Both the position numbers and the translations under genes were made by a program. This document shows positions 57,722 through 64,000 of a stretch of 64,000 nt of DNA, one piece after another. Within the stretch, counting starts at the first letter, position 1, and each line of letters starts with the position of its first letter. The DNA is from Chloroflexota bacterium (GTDB lineage Bacteria > Chloroflexota > Anaerolineae > B4-G1 > DUEL01). The stretch spans positions 52,242 to 116,241 of the forward strand of contig JADBJJ010000022.1 in NCBI GenBank assembly GCA_014874475.1, written 5' to 3'. A model generated the notes under the pieces. That model saw only the letters and a program-made list of their open reading frames with translations, was not told the DNA's origin and searched no databases.

Positions 57722-58552
57722 ATGCCCATTATTACCCTACTGACTGACTTCGGTACCGAGGATGAGTACGTCGGCGTGATGAAGGGGGTCATCCTCTCTA
57801 TTGCGCCGGACGTCCACCTGGTGGACCTCTCTCACCGGATACCGCCCCAGGCTGTCCGCCGGGCCGCGTTTCTTCTGAGCAGCGCCGTCCCCTACTTCCC
57901 GCCGGATACCGTCCACCTGGCTGTGGTGGACCCAGGGGTGGGGACGGAGCGGCGGGCTCTGGCGGTCCGCACTCCGGCGGGGACGTTCGTCGGCCCGGAT
58001 AATGGCCTCTTCTCGTGGGTGCTGGCGGAAGTCCCGGAGTGGGTGGCAGTGGAGATTCGGGAGCCGGCCTATCGGTTGCCGCGCGTCAGTTCTACCTTCC
58101 ACGGACGGGACATCTTCGCGCCGGCGGCAGCCCACCTGGTGGCAGGGGTTCCTCTGGAGAGACTGGGGCCCCGGGTGACGGACCCGGTCATGCTCCCCGT
58201 GCCCCGTCTGGAAATCGGCGCGGGGGTTCTGGAGGGGGAAGTCCTCTATGCCGACCGGTTCGGCAATCTGGTCACTAGCATCGGGCGGTTCCAGTGGGAC
58301 GGGGACCGCCTGATACTGGCGCCGGCCTTCCGACCGGCGTCCGGCGAGATGGCTCTCAGCCCGAAGGGCGCGCGAGTGGTGCTGGCGGACGTGGAACTTC
58401 GGGGCATCCGGCGGACCTACGGCGACGTCGCGGTGGGGGAGCCGGTGGCGCTGGTCGGGAGCAGTGGGTTTCTGGAAATCGCGATTCGTCAAGGGAGCGC
58501 CGCGATGGCTCTGGGCGTCGTTGCCGGCGCTCCGGTGAGGATTTTACTGTAG
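57722..58552 (+). CDS. SAM hydroxide adenosyltransferase (DUF62)
   Basis: DUF62 proteins break S-adenosylmethionine to adenosine and methionine with water, related to fluorinase and chlorinase. The N-terminal [19 protein letters not shown] has the substrate-binding Asp; [30 protein letters not shown] and [17 protein letters not shown] are conserved. The C-terminal barrel has [14 protein letters not shown]. Length 276 aa is normal. It lacks halogenase inserts as far as I can see. The message is probably leaderless. murA follows 34 bases downstream on the same strand. Confidence 0.93.
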   Translation: MPIITLLTDFGTEDEYVGVMKGVILSIAPDVHLVDLSHRIPPQAVRRAAFLLSSAVPYFPPDTVHLAVVDPGVGTERRALAVRTPAGTFVGPDNGLFSWVLAEVPEWVAVEIREPAYRLPRVSSTFHGRDIFAPAAAHLVAGVPLERLGPRVTDPVMLPVPRLEIGAGVLEGEVLYADRFGNLVTSIGRFQWDGDRLILAPAFRPASGEMALSPKGARVVLADVELRGIRRTYGDVAVGEPVALVGSSGFLEIAIRQGSAAMALGVVAGAPVRILL

Positions 58553-58586
58553 CGCCACTCCTGCGGAATTGGCTAAGGAGGCGGAT

Positions 58587-59867
58587 GTGGACGAACTGGT
58601 GATAGAAGGCGGCGTCCCCCTGCGGGGGATTCTGACTCCCAGCGGCAACAAAAACGCCGCGCTCCCTGCGCTGGCGGCCTGCCTGCTGACCGATGAACCG
58701 GTCACCCTGCACAACCTGCCCGATATTCAGGACGTCCACACGATGCTGGAACTGCTGGCCGACATCGGCGTGCAGGTGGAGCGTCTGGACACCCGTTCCT
58801 GGCGGTTGCACGCCCGGGAGATTCGTCTGCCCCCGCTGGCGCGGGAGAAGTTCCGCCGCATCCGGGGCTCTATCCTGCTGGCGGGGCCGCTGCTGGCCCG
58901 CCTGGGCTGGGTGGAGATTCCGCCCCCGGGCGGCGACGTCATCGGCCGGCGGCGGGTGGATACCCACTTCCTGGCCTTTCAGGAACTGGGCGCCGAGGTG
59001 GATGTGAACGATCTCTTCCGGCTCAACAGCCGGGGGCTGCGCGGGGCGGACATCCTGCTGGACGAAGCGTCCGTCACCGGCACGGAGAACGCGATTATGG
59101 CGGCAGTGCTGGCGAAGGGGACGACCGTCCTGCGCAACGCGGCCTCGGAGCCCCACGTCCAGGACCTCTGCCATATGCTCAACCGACTGGGTGCCCAGAT
59201 TGAGGGCATCGGCTCCAACGTCCTGACTATCCACGGCGTGGACCGGCTGGGGGGCGGGGAGTTCACCATCGGCCCCGACCACATAGAGGTGGGGAGTTAC
59301 ATCGCGCTGGCGGCGATGACGCGCGGGGAACTGCGCATCCGCAATGCCGCCCCCCATCACCTGCGGATGATCCGTCACGTCTTCTCTCGGCTGGGGGTGG
59401 AGATTCAGGTGGACGGCGAGGACGTGATAGTGTCCGAGGATCAGCCCCTGGAGGTGGTACCGGATATCGGCGGGGCGATCCCCACCGTCGCCGATGCCCC
59501 GTGGCCGGCGTTCCCCGCTGACCTGATGAGTATTGCCATCGTCCTGGCGACGCAGGTGAAGGGGACTGTCCTCTTCCACGAAAAGATGTTTGAGAGCCGG
59601 CTCTATTTTGTGGACAAGTTGATTTTTATGGGCGCGCGCATCGTCCTCTGCGACCCCCATCGGTGCGTCGTGCAGGGGCCCTCTCGCCTCCAGGGGGACA
59701 TCCTGGTGAGCCCCGACATCCGGGCCGGTATGGCATTGGTCGGGGCGGCCCTCTGTGCCCAGGGGCAGAGCATCATCCGCAACGTGGAGCAGATTGACCG
59801 GGGGTACGAGCGGGTAGAGGAGAAACTGCGTTCTCTGGGAGCGCGAATAGAACGGGTGAAAAGGTAA
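58587..59867 (+). CDS. murA: UDP-N-acetylglucosamine 1-carboxyvinyltransferase with Asp at the Cys position
   Basis: MurA is the first committed step of peptidoglycan synthesis. I start at GTG 58587, behind AAGGAGG; an upstream TTG (58569) is in frame. The catalytic Lys lies in [15 protein letters not shown] (Lys 22), and the loop that carries Cys 115 in E. coli reads [16 protein letters not shown], with Asp 117 in its place. That change is the one found in naturally fosfomycin-resistant Mur[19 protein letters not shown] and [15 protein letters not shown] are typical. Length is 426 aa. Confidence 0.96.
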   Translation: MDELVIEGGVPLRGILTPSGNKNAALPALAACLLTDEPVTLHNLPDIQDVHTMLELLADIGVQVERLDTRSWRLHAREIRLPPLAREKFRRIRGSILLAGPLLARLGWVEIPPPGGDVIGRRRVDTHFLAFQELGAEVDVNDLFRLNSRGLRGADILLDEASVTGTENAIMAAVLAKGTTVLRNAASEPHVQDLCHMLNRLGAQIEGIGSNVLTIHGVDRLGGGEFTIGPDHIEVGSYIALAAMTRGELRIRNAAPHHLRMIRHVFSRLGVEIQVDGEDVIVSEDQPLEVVPDIGGAIPTVADAPWPAFPADLMSIAIVLATQVKGTVLFHEKMFESRLYFVDKLIFMGARIVLCDPHRCVVQGPSRLQGDILVSPDIRAGMALVGAALCAQGQSIIRNVEQIDRGYERVEEKLRSLGARIERVKR

Positions 59868-59872
59868 CCCAC

Positions 59873-59907
59873 GGGCCCGGCCTTTTTCCGACATGCCTGG
59901 CCTGTTC
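59873..59907 (+). terminator. Imperfect hairpin after murA
   Basis: GGGCCCGGC (59873-59881) pairs imperfectly with GCCTGGCCT (59895-59903) around CTTTTTCCGACAT. Its right arm TGCCTGGCCTGTTC (59894-59907) matches that after pyk in 13 of 14 bases. Confidence 0.5.
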
Positions 59908-59915
59908 AAAGTCTG

Positions 59916-59987
59916 TGGGCCCGGCAGGATTCGAACCTGCAACCGACCGGTTATGAGCCGGTTGCTCTGCCGTTGAGCTACGGGCCC
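59916..59987 (-). tRNA. tRNA-Met(CAT)
   Basis: The acceptor arm GGGCCCG pairs with CGGGCCC, with discriminator A; the D-arm AGCTCAACGGCAGAGC, anticodon loop CTCATAA between ACCGG and CCGGT, and T-arm with GTTCGAATCC are all present. The CAT anticodon fits elongator Met; a lysidine-modified Ile(CAT) cannot be excluded. Confidence 0.9.
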
Positions 59988-60015
59988 GGAAGGAGGTCTT
60001 CGCGGTGAGTTTTAG

Positions 60016-60086
60016 AGCGGGCGGCGGGAATCGAACCCGCAACAGCAGCTTGGAAGGCTGCGGCAATACCATTTTGCAACGCCCGC
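60016..60086 (-). tRNA. tRNA-Gly(TCC)
   Basis: GCGGGCG pairs with CGCCCGC in the acceptor stem. The anticodon arm is GCAGC CTTCCAA GCTGC, giving TCC, and the T-loop reads GTTCGATTC. Length 71 bases is normal for Gly. Confidence 0.93.
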
Positions 60087-60168
60087 GGGATAGACGTTAC
60101 TTCGTTACGTGGTCGCTTGTTGATTTTTTAAGACCTGGTCGTTGGCGACCGCAGCGGCGGTCAACCAG

Positions 60169-60241
60169 TCGGGGCGGCCGGACTTGAACCGGCGACCCCT
60201 GCGTCCCAAACGCAGTGCGCTTCCGTCTGCGCCACGCCCCG
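60169..60241 (-). tRNA. tRNA-Pro(TGG)
   Basis: CGGGGCG/CGCCCCG acceptor stem, D-arm GGCGCAGACGGAAGCGC, anticodon arm CTGCG TTTGGGA CGCAG with anticodon TGG, and T-loop GTTCAAGTCC. The three tRNAs form a minus-strand cluster between murA and the propeller gene. Confidence 0.93.
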
Positions 60242-60308
60242 GGTCCCCTTTTAATAGTATACTGCCTTTTCCTCTTTCCGTCAAGGTCGCACAACAGCGG
60301 ACGCCCCC

Positions 60309-60338
60309 GGCACTGCCGAAGTTCCTGGAGTGCCTGGC
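60309..60338 (-). terminator. Hairpin after the propeller-protein gene
   Basis: GGCACT (60309-60314) pairs with AGTGCC (60329-60334), with CTGGCAC beyond. It carries the same CAGGCACT core as the murE terminator, on the minus strand downstream of the gene at 60347. Confidence 0.4.
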
Positions 60339-60346
60339 ACGTAGGA

Positions 60347-62251
60347 CTACGGGGCCCAGGAGAGCCGCTGGTTCTGCCAGTTGGGCATCTCGGCCCCCAG
60401 GCTGATCAGCGGGCGGAGGTTCCCGCCGTCCGGCTGCATCAGGTAGATGCCCCAGAGGTTATCCCGGTAGGAGAGGAAGGCGATCGTGGAGCCGTCCGGC
60501 GACCAGGCGGGCAACCCCTCAATGGCCGGGGTGCTGAGCAGCACCTGAACCCCTCCGCCGACCCCCAGGAGGTAGAGATCCCAATTGCCGGTGTGGTCGG
60601 ACATATAAAGGAGTTGACCGCCACCGGGGGCCCAGTGCAGGCCGGTGTCATTGGCGTTGCCGGTCAGACGGACCGGTGGCTGAGTGTCGTCGGGGTTATC
60701 CACGTAGATGCCGCAGGCGGAACCACCGGCCTCGCAGCCGGTCCAGGCCAGCAGGCCTGTCGGCCCCCAGAAAGGCGCCCAGCCCGGCGCCACCACCCTG
60801 GGCGCTTCCGCGCCGTCGGTGCGGGCGATGTAGATGTGCCAGACTCCGTTCCCGTCGGGCGCGGCGTAGGCATAGCGGCTACCGTCGGGGGAGAGGGTCG
60901 GCCAGGCGGCATCGGCGCCGGCCCGCAACAGGAACCGGGAGCCGTCCGGCTGGAGGAGCGCAATGCCCGGCGCCAGCCGGTCCCGGAAAATCAACTGCCC
61001 CTCGCCCCAGCGCCAGCAGGGCTGGTCGGCACCCGTCGCCACCCGGCTCAGGTAGCCGTTCGCTCCATCGGAGACCAGGGTGTAGATGTCGTACAGGCCT
61101 GTTTCTGAGTTGTAGGCAGCGTAGGCCAGCCGTCCATTGGTGAATCCCGGCACCGTGACGGCGCCCGGCAGGGTGCCAGTGACCGGCGCGATGGGGGTCG
61201 GCGTGGCGACTGCACACACTTCGGCGGCCTGGTCTCGTTTCTGGGCCAGGGCGCCGCTGTTCATCAGCCGGAGGGCCTGGGCGTACTGTTCGGCCGCCGG
61301 ACACATTTCCCCCTTTTCGGCCCAGAGGTCAGCATACGCGATGTGAGCCTGGTAGAGCCGCTGGAACACGTCCCGGTAGTTGGGTGCCAGCGCGTAGAGG
61401 GCTTCCAGTTGCTGGATGCAAATCTCCCAGTCCACCCCCCAGTAGCCCAGAGCCTTGAGATAGCGACGGGCCAGTTCCAGTTCCCGCAGCGCGTCCGCAT
61501 CCAATGTCCGGATTCGCGCGGCCTGGTCCAGGAAGAAAATCCCCTCTTCCAGCGAGTCCTCCGCCAGGGCGGCCATGCCTGCGTTGTAGAGGCTGGTGAA
61601 GAGCATCTCCTCCACCGCTTCCGGCTCGTAGTCCGGGGCAAACGCGCGGAGTTGGTTCAGGAGACGGGCGGCCGTGGCCCAGTCCTCCTGCTCATAGGCC
61701 GCTTTGGCCTGGGCGTAGAGTTCCTGAGCGACCTCCTCTGTGGCCTGGGAGGTGGGGGTGGGGCGGGATGCCAGACGGGCGCGCGCTTCGGCCAGGCCCT
61801 GTTTCGCCAGTGGGTGCTCGGGGACCAGTTGCAGGGCGTACTCAAATTCGGCGATAGCCAGTTCGTACTCACCGGCATCCAGGCGGGCCAGTCCCCGGCG
61901 GTAATGCTCATCGGCCAGGGCGACGCGCCGCTCCACGCTGGCCTGCCGCCCGGCCTGTATGCCGAGGTAGCCGGAGGTCGCCAGGGTCACCGTCAGCAGG
62001 CACAGGAAAGCCATCAGAGCCAGCAGGACCACCCGGACCCGTTGCCAAAGAGTGGGGCCGGCAGGGGCTTTTTCCTCCTCTGCACCGATGATGAGGGGAA
62101 TGGTGTCCTCCTGGGCCTTCACCCAGGGGAGGGTCCGCACCGGGCGCGAGCGCCGGCCCTTTATCGGCTGGGTCTCCTCCACGTGGGCCCCACAGCGGGG
62201 GCACAGGAGGAGTGGTTCAGGGACGTTGTATCCGCATTCTGGACAACGCAT
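60347..62251 (-). CDS. Zinc-ribbon, TPR and beta-propeller (WD40/TolB-like) protein
   Basis: Residues 1-25 form a zinc ribbon (MRCPECGYNV, LLCPRCGAHV). One membrane helix follows at about 72-95 (VVLLALMAFLCLLTVTLATS). Residues 100-350 are TPR-like helices with a YRRGLARLDAGEYELAI unit. The C-terminal third (about 370-634) is a beta-propeller of TolB/WD40-like blades, such as WPTLSPDGSRYAYA and LPAWSPDGSTIAFLS. The topology implies a cytoplasmic zinc ribbon and external TPR-propeller part. Function is unknown; it may sense or bind envelope components. Confidence 0.82.
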   Translation of the reverse strand: MRCPECGYNVPEPLLLCPRCGAHVEETQPIKGRRSRPVRTLPWVKAQEDTIPLIIGAEEEKAPAGPTLWQRVRVVLLALMAFLCLLTVTLATSGYLGIQAGRQASVERRVALADEHYRRGLARLDAGEYELAIAEFEYALQLVPEHPLAKQGLAEARARLASRPTPTSQATEEVAQELYAQAKAAYEQEDWATAARLLNQLRAFAPDYEPEAVEEMLFTSLYNAGMAALAEDSLEEGIFFLDQAARIRTLDADALRELELARRYLKALGYWGVDWEICIQQLEALYALAPNYRDVFQRLYQAHIAYADLWAEKGEMCPAAEQYAQALRLMNSGALAQKRDQAAEVCAVATPTPIAPVTGTLPGAVTVPGFTNGRLAYAAYNSETGLYDIYTLVSDGANGYLSRVATGADQPCWRWGEGQLIFRDRLAPGIALLQPDGSRFLLRAGADAAWPTLSPDGSRYAYAAPDGNGVWHIYIARTDGAEAPRVVAPGWAPFWGPTGLLAWTGCEAGGSACGIYVDNPDDTQPPVRLTGNANDTGLHWAPGGGQLLYMSDHTGNWDLYLLGVGGGVQVLLSTPAIEGLPAWSPDGSTIAFLSYRDNLWGIYLMQPDGGNLRPLISLGAEMPNWQNQRLSWAP

Positions 62252-62314
62252 AGCTCTTGTGGAGGGATTATATCCAGTTTTGGATTCTTGTCCAGCGAGG
62301 AACGGAGAGAGTGT

Positions 62315-62986
62315 TCAGACCACTCGGAAGAAACTGGCGGCCAGCGCGATGAGGAGTTGTCCGCCATAATACAGCGCCAGGCTCCAGCGGTGGTATCTCC
62401 AGGGTTTCCAGAAACGGTTGGCCGCCAGGATGACGTCCGAAAAGTAGAAAAGCAGCGCGCCAAAGGCAGTCATCAGCGCTTGTCCGGGGGTGAAGGCGGG
62501 GCTAGCAAAGGTGGAGAAAGCGCGGTGGACCATCACGGAGATGACCACCATATATCCGATGACAGGCCATTTCAGCGGTCCCAGGCCGGAGCGGATGAGG
62601 CGGTAGAATCCCATCCCCGCTGCGAGCAGCAAGAGGGCGGAAAGGACGTCCCAGGGGGAGAAGCGCCCCAGTGCCGTGAAGACGACGATGTAGGCGATAT
62701 GGGTGATCAGGAACAGCACCAGCCCCACCAGAAACGCTTTCGGCTTTTCCGGGAACATCAGCGCGACGTCGCCGCCCAGGGAGAAGAGCAGTCCCACCAG
62801 CACACCGGTCGTATAGAGGGGATTCCGCGTCGGCTCCAGGTGGGATAGCAGCGCCACGAGAATCACCAGTAAGGTGGATAACGGCTTGGCAATGTAGACC
62901 TGTCTCCGCCATCCCCGAAACCCTGCCCAGATCAGCCAGAGTACCGTGATAGCCAGGACCGGAATCGGGTAAAGTGCTGGTTTCAT
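62315..62986 (-). CDS. YhhN-like lysoplasmalogenase/TMEM86 family membrane protein
   Basis: The 223-residue protein is nearly all membrane helices. Family signatures are KPLSTLLVILVALL, the GLLFSLGGDVALMFPE motif with its conserved Asp, and FGALLFYFSDVILAANRF. The ATG at 62986 was chosen because similarity begins at MKPALYPIPVL; the open frame runs on into the next gene and is not used. Members may hydrolyse vinyl-ether lysolipids. It ends 64 bases before the propeller gene. Confidence 0.85.
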   Translation of the reverse strand: MKPALYPIPVLAITVLWLIWAGFRGWRRQVYIAKPLSTLLVILVALLSHLEPTRNPLYTTGVLVGLLFSLGGDVALMFPEKPKAFLVGLVLFLITHIAYIVVFTALGRFSPWDVLSALLLLAAGMGFYRLIRSGLGPLKWPVIGYMVVISVMVHRAFSTFASPAFTPGQALMTAFGALLFYFSDVILAANRFWKPWRYHRWSLALYYGGQLLIALAASFFRVV

Positions 62987-63002
62987 TTCGCGTCCCCAGT
63001 GC

Positions 63003-63803
63003 TCACACCAGTCCGCGAATCGGTTCCTGTACCACTGCCAGCATCTGGTCGTGGATGAGGCCGTTGGAGGCGAGGATGGTCGTGCCGGAGAGGGGGGAAG
63101 AGACGCCGTTAAAGGCGGTGACGCGGCCGCCCGCTTCTCGCACCAGGAGGATACCCGCTGCCACGTCCCAGGGCGCCAACCGGATTTCCCAGAAGCCGTC
63201 AAACCGCCCACAGGCGACGTAGGCCAGGTCCAGGGTGGCCGCCCCTGCCCGCCGGACCCCTACCGCGCGCCGCACGAACCGCGCCATGCGCTCGGTGTTG
63301 TTGTCCGGCGCGGTCCGCCGGTCGTAGGGGAAGCCCGTTGCCAGGAACGCGTCCTCCAGCCGGGAAACGGTGGAGACGCGAATGGGCTCTCCGTTCAGTG
63401 TCGCGCCGCCGCCTGCCACCGCCGCGAAAGTCTCATCCCGCAGGGGGTCGTAGATGACCCCGAGGATGGGCTCGCCCTCCGCCATCAGTGCCAGCGATAT
63501 GCCCACATGCGGGAAGCCGTGGGCGAAGTTGTTGGTCCCGTCCAGCGGGTCCACCAGCCAGATGGGGGGGCCGGGGGCCTGCCAGGAGTCCCCGCCGCTC
63601 TCTTCGGCCAGGATGCGGTGGTCGGGGAAGGCGGCGCACAGCCGGTCCATAATGTTTCGCTCCGCCGCGATGTCCACCTCAGAGACGGGGTTGACGTCTC
63701 CCTTAAAACGGATGGCCGTGAGCGCAGTGCGGGGGAATGCTCGCCGGACTATTTCCCCGGCCTCGTGGGCAATCTCAATGGCAACCTGAAGCATTTCCAC
63801 CAT
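63003..63803 (-). CDS. Inositol monophosphatase family phosphatase
   Basis: The 266-residue protein has all metal-binding motifs: ILAEESGG (Glu), WLVDPLDGTNNFAHGFP (Asp-x-Asp-Gly-Thr) and RLAPWDVAAGILLVREAGG (Trp-Asp). The substrate could be inositol phosphate, fructose-1,6-bisphosphate, or PAP. Its promoter is clear upstream at 63868-63895. It lies 16 bases upstream of the YhhN gene, so they are co-transcribed. Confidence 0.93.
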   Translation of the reverse strand: MVEMLQVAIEIAHEAGEIVRRAFPRTALTAIRFKGDVNPVSEVDIAAERNIMDRLCAAFPDHRILAEESGGDSWQAPGPPIWLVDPLDGTNNFAHGFPHVGISLALMAEGEPILGVIYDPLRDETFAAVAGGGATLNGEPIRVSTVSRLEDAFLATGFPYDRRTAPDNNTERMARFVRRAVGVRRAGAATLDLAYVACGRFDGFWEIRLAPWDVAAGILLVREAGGRVTAFNGVSSPLSGTTILASNGLIHDQMLAVVQEPIRGLV

Positions 63804-63867
63804 CGCCTCTCCAACCGCCGGGCAAATTCTGCAGGGTCCAAAATCCGGATTCCCCTGTACTCCAGGT

Positions 63868-63895
63868 ATTATATATCAGTTTTTGTGTCGGTCAA
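63868..63895 (-). promoter_or_regulatory. Promoter of the inositol monophosphatase gene
   Basis: On the minus strand TTGACC (-35, 63895-63890), 16-base spacer, TATAAT (-10, 63873-63868), a near-consensus promoter. It is back to back with the promoter at 63930. Confidence 0.72.
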
Positions 63896-63929
63896 TTTCG
63901 GGGGAATCCATCGGGGTGCTCTCTAGTAC

Positions 63930-63958
63930 TTGACCACTCTGGTTTTTGGTGGTATCCT
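63930..63958 (+). promoter_or_regulatory. Promoter of the gene starting at 63994
   Basis: TTGACC (63930-63935), 17-base spacer, TATCCT (63953-63958), followed by GGGAAGGAG and an ATG at 63994. Confidence 0.6.
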
Positions 63959-63993
63959 TTCTTCCGAAACATTCTTGCGGAGGGAAGGAGACC

Positions 63994-64000
63994 ATGCCAA
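63994..64000 (+). CDS. Start of an unidentified gene cut by the window edge
   Basis: ATG at 63994 follows AGGGAAGGAGACC, a strong ribosome-binding site, and a promoter. Only two codons (Met-Pro) are visible, so nothing can be said about its product. Confidence 0.5.

Noticed and set aside
62987..63211. Longer version of the YhhN gene overlapping the inositol monophosphatase gene
   Set aside because: Family similarity starts at MKPALYP and the extension only shadows the phosphatase.

Overview
The window is GC-rich bacterial chromosome, densely packed, with genes on both strands and no plasmid or phage backbone. The gene content suggests a member of the Chloroflexota, probably near the Anaerolineae: a MinCDE set next to rodA, LytR-CpsA-Psr and VIT/VWA surface proteins with Thr-Pro linkers, a zinc-ribbon/TPR/beta-propeller protein, a CarH-type B12 regulator, and very short or absent mRNA leaders. 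The assignment is an inference; no rRNA or marker tree is available here.

Layout. 1-0.7 kb: 3' part of thiD, then a decayed aminotransferase C-terminus. 1.0-6.0 kb (minus): LCP protein, HIT protein, minC-minD-minE, rodA, a division and wall cluster. 6.0-11.5 kb (plus): surE, a large fusion of a glycosidase-like domain with an O-antigen ligase, and a GH13 amylase. 11.8-13.9 kb (minus): dihydrolipoamide dehydrogenase and an ArsR regulator. 14.1-17.6 kb: eno, pyk, translin-like gene. 17.7-21.6 kb: a Cas4-like nuclease in two pieces, GNAT acetyltransferase, B12-radical SAM protein, cupin. 21.8-25 kb: CarH-like regulator, TIGR01777 epimerase, ferritin-like protein, Rieske ferredoxin. 25-29.6 kb: PlsY fusion, GT2 glycosyltransferase, Rieske oxygenase, MFS transporter. 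29.9-34.6 kb: lipoate ligase-DUF116 fusion, FAD reductase and two radical SAM proteins, resembling the LipS1/LipS2 type of lipoate assembly. 34.8-42 kb: a CHAT-STAND-TPR protein with 15 near-identical TPR units, coupled to a DUF523-DUF1722 protein and then a class II photolyase. 42-46.9 kb: formyl-THF cyclo-ligase, two small membrane proteins, uvrC, murE. 46.9-48.9 kb (minus): yggS-yggT-yggU and a flavin reductase. 49-54.9 kb: DegV, HerA-like ATPase, ferredoxin, GNAT, zinc ribbon, RRM protein, cold-shock protein. 55-57.6 kb: transposase relic and a VIT/VWA protein. 57.7-60.2 kb: DUF62 enzyme, murA, and three tRNAs (Met, Gly, Pro). 60.3-64 kb: propeller protein, YhhN protein, inositol monophosphatase, and the start of one more gene.

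The most interesting points are the lipoate-assembly cluster with its fused DUF116 domain; a glycosidase-like domain that has lost both catalytic glutamates and is fused to a ligase; the CHAT-STAND-TPR gene with mosaic repeats coupled to UV-repair genes; a terminator-like hairpin inside the cold-shock leader; and consensus promoters placed so close to start codons that the mRNAs should be leaderless.
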